This document shows positions 15,445 to 22,157 of a stretch of DNA of 22,157 nucleotides, piece by piece (position 1 is the first letter of the stretch; the number at the start of each line of letters is the position of its first letter). Source of the DNA: Burkholderiaceae bacterium (GTDB lineage: Bacteria; Pseudomonadota; Gammaproteobacteria; Burkholderiales; Burkholderiaceae); assembly GCA_017998575.1 (NCBI GenBank), contig JAGOCV010000029.1:1-22157 (forward strand), written 5' to 3'. A program made the translations under genes and the position numbers. The notes beneath the pieces are model-generated. The model was not told the DNA's origin. It did no database searches and was given only the letters and a program-made list of their open reading frames with translations.

Positions 15445-17604
15445 TCAGACGGACGCCGCCGGCCGCAGGCGGCACACACAGTCCACCGCGATCACCGCCG
15501 CATCCACGCCGGCTTCGGCGATCAGTGGATTGACCTCCACTTCTTCGAGCACGTCCTGCAGTGCCATCGCCATGCCTCCCATGCGCACCACGGCATCTAC
15601 AACCGCATTCACATTGCCGCCGGGCTGACCCCGGTAGCCTTCCAGCAGCGGATACATGCGCAACTGCCGCAGCAGGCTGCGCGCCTGTGCGGCGTCGATG
15701 GGCAGCACATGGTGCCGCACGTCCCCGAGCAACTCGGCGGTGACGCCCCCGAATCCAACCGTGAGCACAGGTCCGAACAGCGGATCCCGATGCACGCCCA
15801 GCAGCAGTTCGGTCCCCGGGCGCACCTGCCGCTGGATCGACACACCTTCGATGCGCGCAGCCGGCGCCTGTCTCGCGACCGATTCGCGCATGTCCGCGTA
15901 GGCCTCGCACACCTGCGCAGCATCCCTCAGGCCGAGCCGGACACCGCCCACCTCGGTCTTGTGCGCGATGTCGGGCGAGAGGATCTTCATGACCACCGGG
16001 TAGCCCGTGCGCACCGCAGCCTGCACCGTGGCGTCCACGTCGCCGCAGGCGACGTCCGCCGTCACATCGATTCCGTACAGCGCCAACAACCCTTTGCCAT
16101 CCTGCTCGGTCAGGCTCGACAGGCCGCGCCGGGCCGCAGCCGCGAGTAACTGGCGGGCACTGGCGTCGCACTGTTGCTCGCGCGCGTTCCGCACCGCGGG
16201 CGGCCCGCGGCGCCACGCCATGCCGCTGGCGCGCTGCATCTGGCGCCGGGCCAGCGTGGCCAGCGCCTGCGTGCCGCGCCCGATGTCGTGGAAGACCGGT
16301 ACGCCCGCCGCCTCCAGCGCCGGCTGGGTCTCACATACCCCGGTGACCATCACGGCCAGCAGCCGGCTCGACCCCGCCACGGCGCGCAGGATCTCGCCGG
16401 CGAGCTTGTCGATCAGGTTGGAGGTGGAGAACAGCACTACGAAGTCGAGCTCGTCCGTCTCCAGCAGCGCTTCGAGCGCCGTGCCGAAACCACCGATGCT
16501 GTTCACCACGTTCGCCGTGATGTCCACCGGATTGGCGGTGATCGCCATCGCCGGCACATGCGGCCGCAGGCGGGCCTGCAGCGCATCGCCCAGGCGCGGC
16601 ACGCTCACGCCGGCGGGGCCGAACTTGTCGGTCAGGATCGCCGCGAAAGCGCCCGAGGTGGTCAGGATGCCCACGCGCCCGCCGCTGCTGCGCGTGGCAT
16701 AAGTGGCGAGGTAGCTCAGCTCGGCCAGTTGCTCCATGTCGTCGGCACGCATGACGCCCAGTTGCTCGAACGCTGCCCTGAAAACCTCATGGCTGCCTGC
16801 CAGGCGCGCGGTGTGGGAGGCTGCGGCGTCCGCGCCTGCGCGGGTTTCGCCGACCTTGTAGAGCACCACCGGCAGATCGCGCTCCCGCAGGTCCTGCAGT
16901 TGCGCAATGAGCCGGTCGCCATCGTCCAGGCCCTCGATGTAGCCGCCGATGACGCTGGTGGCCGGGTCGGCTGCTACGTGTTCCAGGTAGTCGCTGAAGT
17001 CGATGCACGCCTCATTGCCCGTATTGAGCAGATAGCGCAACCCCACGCCGCGCGCCTGCAGCGTGTTGTGCACGGCAATCACCGCGCCGCCACTCTGCGC
17101 GACGATGGCCACGCCACCGGCAGCCGGTGGCGTCTCCACCATGGCCGTCATGAACGTGGCGTACAGGCGATGGTCGACGTTCACCAGCCCGATCGCATTG
17201 GGCCCGGCCACCAGTAGGCCACTTTCGCGCGCCAGGTCGCTCATGGCCTGCTGCAGATCCCGGCCCTGCGGTGTGCCGAGTTCGGCGAACCCGCCGGCGA
17301 ACACCACCGCCGCCCGCACGCCCCGCGCTGCGCATGCCTGCAACGAGGCCAGTACGTCTTTCGCGCCCACGGCCAGGATGGCGAGGTCGGGCGTGAACGG
17401 GAGATCGGCCACGCTGGCGAAGCAGGGATAGCCCTGCACCGTCTGGTACTTGGGGTTCACGCCAGCCACCTTGCCCGCATAGCCGTGCATGCGGGCGAGC
17501 TGCAGCGGCCGGCCGCCGATGCGCGACGGCTCGTCGGACGCACCGACCACCACCAGCGAGCGCGGCTCGAGCAGCGCTCGCAGGTCTTTCACGCGCTGCG
17601 TCAT
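15445..17604 (-). CDS. NDP-forming acyl-CoA synthetase (acetate--CoA ligase family), fused alpha-beta type
   Basis: This 719-residue cytoplasmic enzyme joins the subunit modules of ADP-forming acyl-CoA synthetases. First is a CoA-binding Rossmann domain (about 1-135; SLVVVGASDEPSRIGG, AGPNAIGLVN). Succinyl-CoA-synthetase-like domains follow (about 160-450; VAIVAQSGGAV), with the phospho-accepting His264 in AASHTARLAGS. An ATP-grasp domain fills about 495-715, with swinging-loop His548 in IAHKTEVGGV and the EEVEVNPL metal-binding segment. Both active-site histidines are present. It converts an acid, CoA and ATP to acyl-CoA, ADP and phosphate. The start ATG overlaps the crotonase stop (ATGA, 17601-17604), with AAGGA 9 nt before it. 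Frames that run on upstream are spurious. FerA of Sphingobium belongs to this superfamily and also neighbours a crotonase gene, but the substrate here is not determined. Confidence 0.92.
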   Translation of the reverse strand: MTQRVKDLRALLEPRSLVVVGASDEPSRIGGRPLQLARMHGYAGKVAGVNPKYQTVQGYPCFASVADLPFTPDLAILAVGAKDVLASLQACAARGVRAAVVFAGGFAELGTPQGRDLQQAMSDLARESGLLVAGPNAIGLVNVDHRLYATFMTAMVETPPAAGGVAIVAQSGGAVIAVHNTLQARGVGLRYLLNTGNEACIDFSDYLEHVAADPATSVIGGYIEGLDDGDRLIAQLQDLRERDLPVVLYKVGETRAGADAAASHTARLAGSHEVFRAAFEQLGVMRADDMEQLAELSYLATYATRSSGGRVGILTTSGAFAAILTDKFGPAGVSVPRLGDALQARLRPHVPAMAITANPVDITANVVNSIGGFGTALEALLETDELDFVVLFSTSNLIDKLAGEILRAVAGSSRLLAVMVTGVCETQPALEAAGVPVFHDIGRGTQALATLARRQMQRASGMAWRRGPPAVRNAREQQCDASARQLLAAAARRGLSSLTEQDGKGLLALYGIDVTADVACGDVDATVQAAVRTGYPVVMKILSPDIAHKTEVGGVRLGLRDAAQVCEAYADMRESVARQAPAARIEGVSIQRQVRPGTELLLGVHRDPLFGPVLTVGFGGVTAELLGDVRHHVLPIDAAQARSLLRQLRMYPLLEGYRGQPGGNVNAVVDAVVRMGGMAMALQDVLEEVEVNPLIAEAGVDAAVIAVDCVCRLRPAASV

Positions 17605-18401
17605 CGGGAGGTTTCCTTCGCCGCGCCAATCGTGGTGTCGAGACCACGCTGCAGGTTCTTCTGGAATTCGCCCGTCATGTGCGAGAGCTGGTGTCCGTCG
17701 AAGTGCGCGCTCAGCGCCACCTTGAAACCCTGAGCATCCCAGGTGCGATTGAGCGACCGCTTGACCAGCCGCAAGCCGAAAGGAGGCGCCTTGGCGATGG
17801 TCTGTGCCAGCGCCAGCGTCTCGTCCTCGAGCTGCGCACGCGGGACGACCTTGTTGATCATGCCGATCTCCAGCGCCTCCGCCGCCGGCAGGCGGCGACC
17901 TGTGAACAGCAGCTCTTTGGCCTTGCGCATGCTCATGACCCAGGGGTGGACCAGCACTTCCAGGCTCGCCGTTCCCATGGAGTGCGCGACCGGATCGGAG
18001 AAAAATGCATCGTCGGCGCAGACGATCAGATCGCACATGTTCGCCAGCATGAAGCCCCCGGCGATGCACGCGCCCTGCACCTGGGCGATGGTGGGTTTTC
18101 GCAGGTCGTGCAGCCGCAGGCAGTACTCGTAGAAGTGTTCTTCCTCGTACACCCAGCGCTCCTCGACCGTAGGATTCGGCCGCTCGGCACGCGCGTTCTT
18201 CAGGTCGTGCCCGGCGGAGAAGTGATCGCCGACGCCCGCGATCACCACCACGCGCAGATCGTCGTCCGCTTCGGCACGCCGCACGGCATCGTCGAGTTCG
18301 CGCAGCAGGGCCCGGCTTTGCGCGTTGCGTTGAGCGGCGCGGTTGAATGAGATGCGGACCACCGGGCCATCACACTCATACAGGATATTCTCGTATTCCA
18401 T
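17601..18401 (-). CDS. Enoyl-CoA hydratase/isomerase (crotonase) family protein lacking the canonical glutamates
   Basis: This 266-residue crotonase-fold protein is the first gene of the second catabolic operon. The oxyanion-hole segments are intact: HFSAGHDLKN (60-69) and VQGACIAGGFMLANMCDL (108-125), followed by the helical C-terminus (PPFGLRLVKRSLNRTWDAQGF). The two catalytic Glu positions of classical hydratases appear as Met118 (GGFMLA where hydratases have GGCELA) and Val138 (DPVAHS where they have QPEI). It therefore binds acyl-CoA thioesters, but simple syn-hydration is doubtful; isomerase, hydrolase or carbon-carbon cleavage reactions are alternatives. The stop overlaps the start of the acyl-CoA synthetase gene, indicating coupling. 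There is only a weak GGA ribosome site, and an IclR-type palindrome ends 5 nt upstream of the ATG. Confidence 0.9.
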   Translation of the reverse strand: MEYENILYECDGPVVRISFNRAAQRNAQSRALLRELDDAVRRAEADDDLRVVVIAGVGDHFSAGHDLKNARAERPNPTVEERWVYEEEHFYEYCLRLHDLRKPTIAQVQGACIAGGFMLANMCDLIVCADDAFFSDPVAHSMGTASLEVLVHPWVMSMRKAKELLFTGRRLPAAEALEIGMINKVVPRAQLEDETLALAQTIAKAPPFGLRLVKRSLNRTWDAQGFKVALSAHFDGHQLSHMTGEFQKNLQRGLDTTIGAAKETSR

Positions 18402-18406
18402 TTGCT

Positions 18407-18423
18407 AGTCCAATATATGGACT
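18407..18423. promoter_or_regulatory. Operator 1: 6-5-6 palindrome before the crotonase operon
   Basis: The site reads AGTCCA, ATATA, TGGACT: two perfect 6-bp arms around a 5-bp A/T centre. It lies 5 bp upstream of the crotonase ATG (18401) and covers its weak ribosome site. A near-identical palindrome lies at 18494-18510, at the start of the divergent IclR gene. IclR proteins bind as dimers or tetramers to short palindromes in such regions, so assignment to the neighbouring regulator is natural but inferred. Confidence 0.65.
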
Positions 18424-18430
18424 GACAGAG

Positions 18431-18459
18431 TTCCCAATCCATGGCGCAGAAGATATATT
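18431..18459 (+). promoter_or_regulatory. Candidate promoter of the IclR gene
   Basis: TTCCCA (18431-18436, four of six consensus positions) and TATATT (18454-18459, five of six) are spaced by 17 bp. They predict a start near 18466 and a leader of about 38 nt before the ATG at 18504. The stretch is much richer in A/T than the surrounding genes. If correct, an in-frame ATG at 18441 lies upstream of the transcript start and cannot be used. Confidence 0.45.
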
Positions 18460-18479
18460 TTCAGGCGCTCCACAGTCAA
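18452..18479 (-). promoter_or_regulatory. Candidate promoter of the crotonase operon
   Basis: On the minus strand TTGACT (18479-18474, five of six) and TATATC (18457-18452, four of six) are spaced by 16 bp, predicting a start near 18445. The -10 shares bases with the -10 of the IclR promoter on the other strand, so the two promoters overlap face to face. Operator 1 would then lie about 22-38 nt into the transcript. Confidence 0.4.
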
Positions 18480-18493
18480 ACATTCGCATTGAA

Positions 18494-18510
18494 AGTTCAA
18501 ATAATGGACT
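18494..18510. promoter_or_regulatory. Operator 2: matching palindrome over the IclR start codon
   Basis: The site reads AGTTCA, AATAA, TGGACT, with the same 6-5-6 geometry as operator 1. Its right arm is identical and its left arm differs at one base. It contains the ATG at 18504. Its centre is 87 bp from the centre of operator 1, about eight helical turns. Binding here would repress the regulator's own gene. Confidence 0.6.
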
Positions 18511-19283
18511 CCCTCGAATCACCTTCAGCGACGGGTGCACAGAGCGTCGGACGTGTCGTTTCGCTGCTCAGACTGATCGCCGCACAGGGTTCGTCCGGAG
18601 CCCGCCTGCTCGACTTGGCCGCCACGTCAGGCTTGGCGCGTCCGACCGTCCATCGGCTGCTCAAGCAGATGTGCGCCGAACGGTTGCTCGCGCAGGATGC
18701 GCTGAGCAAGCGGTATCTGCCCGGCTCGCTGCTCTACGAGCTCGGACTGGCCGCGCCCACGCCGGTGCGGCGGCTGGACCGGATGCGACCGCAGTTACAG
18801 GCACTTGCCAGCACCACGGGTGACACCGCGTACCTGGTCATGCGAAGCGGCGACGAGGCGGTGTGCCTGCATGTCGAAGAAGGCAGCTACCCGATCCGCG
18901 CCCGCACCTTCGAAGTGGGCGCCCGCCGGCCGCTGGGCATGGGCGCGGCGGGCCTGGCACTGCTGGCCGCTCTGCCCGCCGCGCAGGCACGCGCCATGAT
19001 CGAGCGCAATGCCGAAAGCCTGCAGCGCCGCGGACTCGATCAGGCAACGCTCGAGGCGCGGCTGACAAATGCCCGCCCCGACAAAGCCGTCAGCCAGGGC
19101 ACGATCACCGAAGGCGTGAGCGGTATCGCCGTGGTGGTGCCGGCGCAGGTTGGCTCGCCCTATCTGGCGGTGAGCGTGGCCGCGATTTCGGCGCGGGTTC
19201 CGGACACGCGACTGGCCGCGCTGCAGCGTGAGTTGCGCGCCACCGCGAGGCATCTGGCCGCCATCGAGGCTTCGGGCGGCTGA
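18504..19283 (+). CDS. IclR family transcriptional regulator
   Basis: This 259-residue regulator has an N-terminal winged helix-turn-helix (about 13-75: SVGRVVSLLRLIAAQ, LLDLAATSGLARPTVHRLLKQM) and the IclR effector domain (about 85-255). The effector domain contains HVEEGSYPIRARTFEVGARRPLGMGAAGLALLA and SQGTITEGVSGIAVVVPAQ, both strong family hallmarks. The start at 18504 is preferred to an in-frame ATG at 18441. The extra 21 residues (MAQKIYFQALHSQ...) do not resemble an IclR N-terminus, and a candidate promoter overlaps them. A GAAAG site lies 9 nt before the ATG. It is divergent from the crotonase operon and very likely controls it together with itself through the two palindromes. IclR effectors are often aromatic or other small carboxylic acids. 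Confidence 0.93.
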   Translation: MDSLESPSATGAQSVGRVVSLLRLIAAQGSSGARLLDLAATSGLARPTVHRLLKQMCAERLLAQDALSKRYLPGSLLYELGLAAPTPVRRLDRMRPQLQALASTTGDTAYLVMRSGDEAVCLHVEEGSYPIRARTFEVGARRPLGMGAAGLALLAALPAAQARAMIERNAESLQRRGLDQATLEARLTNARPDKAVSQGTITEGVSGIAVVVPAQVGSPYLAVSVAAISARVPDTRLAALQRELRATARHLAAIEASGG

Positions 19284-19290
19284 CCGCCCG
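19273..19290. terminator. GC hairpin at the convergent ends of the IclR gene and uvrA
   Basis: A perfect 7-bp G/C stem CGGGCGG/CCGCCCG closes the 4-nt loop CTGA, which includes the iclR stop codon TGA (19281-19283). It occupies most of the gap between two convergent genes and could slow transcription from both sides. There is no U tract on either strand, so terminator activity is uncertain. Confidence 0.3.
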
Positions 19291-19306
19291 CTGCGAACTC
19301 CGCCCT

Positions 19307-22157
19307 TCAGCGCGCCAGCACCGGCGCCAGCGCCACGCCCGTGTGCGTGCCCTGCGCCACCACGTCCTCGGGGGTGGCCTGCGCCACCACGCGGCCGCCA
19401 CCGTCGCCGCCTTCGGGGCCCAGGTCGATGATCCAGTCGGCCTCGGCGATGATGTCCAGGTCGTGCTCGATCACCACCACGCTGTGGCCGCCGTTGACCA
19501 GGCGATGCAACACGTGCGCGAGCTTTTCCACGTCGGCCATGTGCAGGCCCACGGTCGGTTCATCCAGCACGTAGAGCGTGTGCGGCGCCTTCTGGCCGCG
19601 GCGCGTGATGTCGTCGCGCACCTTGCTCAGTTCGGTCACCAGCTTGATGCGCTGCGCCTCGCCACCCGAGAGCGTCGGCGAAGGCTGGCCCAGCGTGAGG
19701 TAGCCCAGGCCCACGTCTTTGAGCAGCTGCAGCGGATGCGAGATGTTGGGCATGCTGGCGAAGAACTCCACCGCCTCGTCCACTTCCATCTGCAGCACGT
19801 CGCCGATGCTCTTGCCGCGCCAGCTCACGGCCAGCGTCTCGGGGTTGAAGCGCGCGCCGTGGCACACCTCGCAGGGCACCTTCACGTCGGGCAGGAAGCT
19901 CATCTCGATGGTGCGCATGCCCTGCCCTTCGCACGCGGGGCAGCGGCCTTCGCCGGTGTTGAAAGAGAAGCGCCCCGGCCCGTAGCCGCGCGCCTTGGCT
20001 TCCAGCGTGTCGGCGAACAACTTGCGCACCGTGTCCCAGAAGCCGATGTAGGTGGCGGGGCACGAGCGCGGCGTCTTGCCGATGGGGGTCTGGTCCACCT
20101 CCAGCACGCGGTCGATCACCTCGTAGCCGGCCAGCGAACGCAGGCCGCTCCAGGCCGGGTGTTTGCCGGCGTCGTCGGCATCGCGGCCGGCCTTCGTGCT
20201 GCGTTGCTGTACGGCGGCGCTCACGTTGGCCAGCAGCACGTCGCGCGCCAGCGTGCTCTTGCCCGAGCCCGACACGCCCGTCACCACCACCAGGCGATGC
20301 AGCGGCACGTCGACGGTGACCTCGGCCAGGTTGTGCAGATGCGCACCGTTGACCAGCAGGCGCGGCGTGTCGGCTTCGATGGCGCGGCGCGCCGACACCG
20401 GGTGCCGCATGGCATGCAGCAGGTAGCGGCCGGTCACCGATTCGGCTTGTCCCGCCACGTCGTCCACGCTGCCCTGCGCGACCAGCCGGCCACCACGCTT
20501 GCCGGCGCTGGGGCCGATGTCGATGATGTGATCGGCGCGGCGGATGGTGTCCTCGTCGTGCTCCACCACCACCAGCGTGTTGCCCTTGTCGCCGAGCTTG
20601 TGCAGCGCGTCCAGCAGGATCTGGTTGTCGCGCGCGTGCAGGCCGATGGTCGGCTCGTCGAGCACGTAGCACACGCCCTGCAGGTTGCTGCCCAGTTGCG
20701 CCGCCAGGCGGATGCGCTGCGCCTCGCCGCCCGAGAGCGTGGGCGCGCCCCGGTCGAGCGTGAGATAGCCCAGGCCCACTTCCTCCAGGAATTCGAGCCG
20801 GCTGGCGATCTCGGGGACCAGGTCGCGCGCGATGTCCTTCTCGCGCGTGGTCATGACACTGCCGTCCGCCAGCGACGCCACCCACCGGCGCACGTCACGC
20901 ACCGACAGGCGCGCGATGTCGGTGATCGCCACGCCCGCGAAGCGCACGGCGCGCGCGGTGGCGTTGAGGCGCGTGCCTTCACAGCCGGGGCAGGTGGTCT
21001 CGCCCACGTCTTCCACCTCGGGTTCGGCGAAGGTCTGCTCGCGGCCGCGGTTGTCGTCGGATTGCACCGAGTCGTCGAAGGCCTTGCGCTGGTCCTTCGT
21101 GAGCTTGACGCCCGTGCCCACGCAGTCGGGGCACCAGCCGTGCTTGCTGTTGTAGGAGAACAGGCGCGGGTCCAGCTCGGCATAGCTGGTGCTGCACACC
21201 GGGCAGGCGCGGCGGGTGGAGAACACCTGCAGCGCGCCGATGCCGGCCGTGGGTGTGCCATCGCGCATGGCATCGGCCAGCGCGCCCAGCGATGACAGCA
21301 CGTGCAAGACACCCTTGCCGTGCTCCAGCGCGGTGGCGAGCTTGTCGCGCAGCAGCGCCTCGTTGGCCGGCGTGATGTCCAGGCTGGCCACGGGCAGCTC
21401 GATCGTGTGCTCCTTGAAGCGGTCGATGCGCGGGAAGCCCGTGGTCGGCAGGAACTCGCCGTCCACGCGCAGGTGGGTGTAGCCGCGCGGGCGCGCCCAG
21501 TCGGCCAGCTCGGTGTAGACGCCCTTGCGCGCCACCACCAGCGGCGCGAGCAGGCCGATGTGCTGGCCTTTGAACTGGCGCATCAACTGCGCGACGATGC
21601 TGTCGGGCGTCTGCGGCTGCACGGCCGCGCCGTCGTGCACGCAGTGCTGCGTGCCCAGCTTCACATACAGCAGGCGCAGGAAATGCCACACCTCGGTGGT
21701 GGTGCCCACCGTGCTCTTGCGGCCGCCGCGCGAGAGGCGCTGCTCGATCGCCACCGTGGGCGGGATGCCCCACACGGCATCGACCTCGGGCCGCCCGGCC
21801 GGTTGCACGATGCTGCGCGCATAGGCGTTGAGCGATTCGAGGTAGCGGCGCTGGCCTTCGTTGAACAGGATGTCGAAGGCCAGCGTGGATTTGCCCGAGC
21901 CCGACACGCCCGTCACCACGTTGAACTTTCCGCGCGGAATGTCGACCGAGAGCGACTTGAGGTTGTGCTCGCGCGCGTTGACGATCTCGATGGCGTCGCG
22001 CGGCGTTGCGGCCGGCTTCACCGCGTAGGCGGCTGCTGGCTCGGCCGCCACCATCCCGCCTTCGCCCATCGCCGCTTCGTACTCGCGCAGCGCCTGCCCG
22101 GTGTGCGAGGTGGGATGCTGGCGCACCTCTTCGGGCGTGCCCTGGGCGACCACGAGG
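19307..22157 (-). CDS. uvrA: UvrA-family excinuclease ABC subunit A, C-terminal part of an apparent tandem (double) UvrA (partial)
   Basis: About 950 residues are visible and the frame runs off the window edge, so the start is not seen. A complete UvrA-like module is present. Near its start is Walker [10 protein letters not shown] (about 21.9 kb), followed by a zinc module CPVC...[15 protein letters not shown] and [10 protein letters not shown]. The second ATPase half has [13 protein letters not shown], a zinc module CPACEGQG...[15 protein letters not shown] and [10 protein letters not shown]. UvrA recognises bulky DNA lesions as a dimer and loads UvrB. Before the first Walker A the frame already contains [21 protein letters not shown], which resembles a UvrA C-terminus, and then a roughly 30-residue Ala/Pro linker. 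The gene therefore seems to encode two UvrA copies in one chain, of which this is the second. It converges on the IclR gene, 23 bp away. Confidence 0.95.
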   Translation of the reverse strand, partial: LVVAQGTPEEVRQHPTSHTGQALREYEAAMGEGGMVAAEPAAAYAVKPAATPRDAIEIVNAREHNLKSLSVDIPRGKFNVVTGVSGSGKSTLAFDILFNEGQRRYLESLNAYARSIVQPAGRPEVDAVWGIPPTVAIEQRLSRGGRKSTVGTTTEVWHFLRLLYVKLGTQHCVHDGAAVQPQTPDSIVAQLMRQFKGQHIGLLAPLVVARKGVYTELADWARPRGYTHLRVDGEFLPTTGFPRIDRFKEHTIELPVASLDITPANEALLRDKLATALEHGKGVLHVLSSLGALADAMRDGTPTAGIGALQVFSTRRACPVCSTSYAELDPRLFSYNSKHGWCPDCVGTGVKLTKDQRKAFDDSVQSDDNRGREQTFAEPEVEDVGETTCPGCEGTRLNATARAVRFAGVAITDIARLSVRDVRRWVASLADGSVMTTREKDIARDLVPEIASRLEFLEEVGLGYLTLDRGAPTLSGGEAQRIRLAAQLGSNLQGVCYVLDEPTIGLHARDNQILLDALHKLGDKGNTLVVVEHDEDTIRRADHIIDIGPSAGKRGGRLVAQGSVDDVAGQAESVTGRYLLHAMRHPVSARRAIEADTPRLLVNGAHLHNLAEVTVDVPLHRLVVVTGVSGSGKSTLARDVLLANVSAAVQQRSTKAGRDADDAGKHPAWSGLRSLAGYEVIDRVLEVDQTPIGKTPRSCPATYIGFWDTVRKLFADTLEAKARGYGPGRFSFNTGEGRCPACEGQGMRTIEMSFLPDVKVPCEVCHGARFNPETLAVSWRGKSIGDVLQMEVDEAVEFFASMPNISHPLQLLKDVGLGYLTLGQPSPTLSGGEAQRIKLVTELSKVRDDITRRGQKAPHTLYVLDEPTVGLHMADVEKLAHVLHRLVNGGHSVVVIEHDLDIIAEADWIIDLGPEGGDGGGRVVAQATPEDVVAQGTHTGVALAPVLAR

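Noticed and set aside
17605..18069. Open frame extending the acyl-CoA synthetase upstream across the crotonase gene
   Set aside because: It is the Arg/Gly-rich shadow of the crotonase gene; the real start at 17604 overlaps the crotonase stop as ATGA and begins the conserved CoA-binding domain.
12536..18401. Assignment of the operon to ferulate (hydroxycinnamate) degradation
   Set aside because: The synthetase-crotonase pair recalls FerA/FerB, but the crotonase lacks the expected active-site residues, and no vanillin dehydrogenase or demethylase gene is present.
18441..18503. In-frame upstream ATG that would lengthen the IclR protein by 21 residues
   Set aside because: The added residues do not look like an IclR N-terminus, there is no ribosome site before this ATG, and a plausible -10 box (18454-18459) overlaps it.
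19343..21295. Long plus-strand open frame (650 codons) opposite uvrA, and similar long frames opposite other genes (for example 5641-6906 and 1983-3416)
   Set aside because: They are His/Arg/Ala-rich antisense shadows caused by high GC at third codon positions, without recognisable domains.

Overview
This window is GC-rich chromosomal DNA with strong G/C third-position bias. Its gene types are typical of a betaproteobacterium of the Burkholderiales, most likely Comamonadaceae (Variovorax/Acidovorax-like): an orphan Bug-type solute receptor, an NMT1-type ABC transporter, a TetR and an IclR regulator beside catabolic operons, and an apparently tandem (double-length) UvrA. The genus is an inference from gene style, not a proven assignment. 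I saw no tRNA, rRNA, CRISPR array, insertion sequence or phage gene.

Layout. 1-1916 (+): the C-terminal two thirds of peptide chain release factor 3, then a HAD-IIB phosphatase. 1932-10628 (-): an eight-gene, tightly packed operon read from right to left. Its order is NAD(P)-dependent epimerase, tandem GNAT protein, DHDPS/NAL-family lyase, ABC permease, periplasmic receptor, ABC ATPase, enolase-superfamily enzyme and amidase. 10629-10978 is a 350-bp gene-free region. It holds a promoter whose -35 box is overlapped by a TetR-like palindrome, and a striking 98-bp structured inverted-repeat element. 10979-11656 (-) is the TetR regulator, preceded in its own direction by a small lipoprotein and a small Cys-rich, putative Fe-S protein. 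12536-18401 (-): a second catabolic operon of crotonase-fold protein, NDP-forming acyl-CoA synthetase, divergent amidohydrolase, Bug receptor and zinc-free quinone oxidoreductase. 18402-18503 is a divergent control region with two matching 6-5-6 palindromes. 18504-19283 (+) is the IclR regulator. 19307-22157 (-) is the C-terminal half of a UvrA-family ABC protein that continues past the window edge.

How the parts work together. Operon 1 looks like import of a small organic substrate by the ABC system. Oxidation or epimerisation, dehydration (enolase fold), aldol-type cleavage (DHDPS fold) and amide hydrolysis would then follow, under local TetR control. Operon 2 looks like capture of a carboxylic acid (Bug receptor), CoA activation with ATP hydrolysed to ADP, and processing by a crotonase and an amidohydrolase, under IclR control. 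The substrates cannot be read from the sequence. Several enzymes have lost textbook catalytic residues: the crotonase lacks both glutamates, the amidohydrolase lacks most metal ligands, and the epimerase has Cys at the SDR Lys position. Canonical reaction names should therefore be used cautiously.
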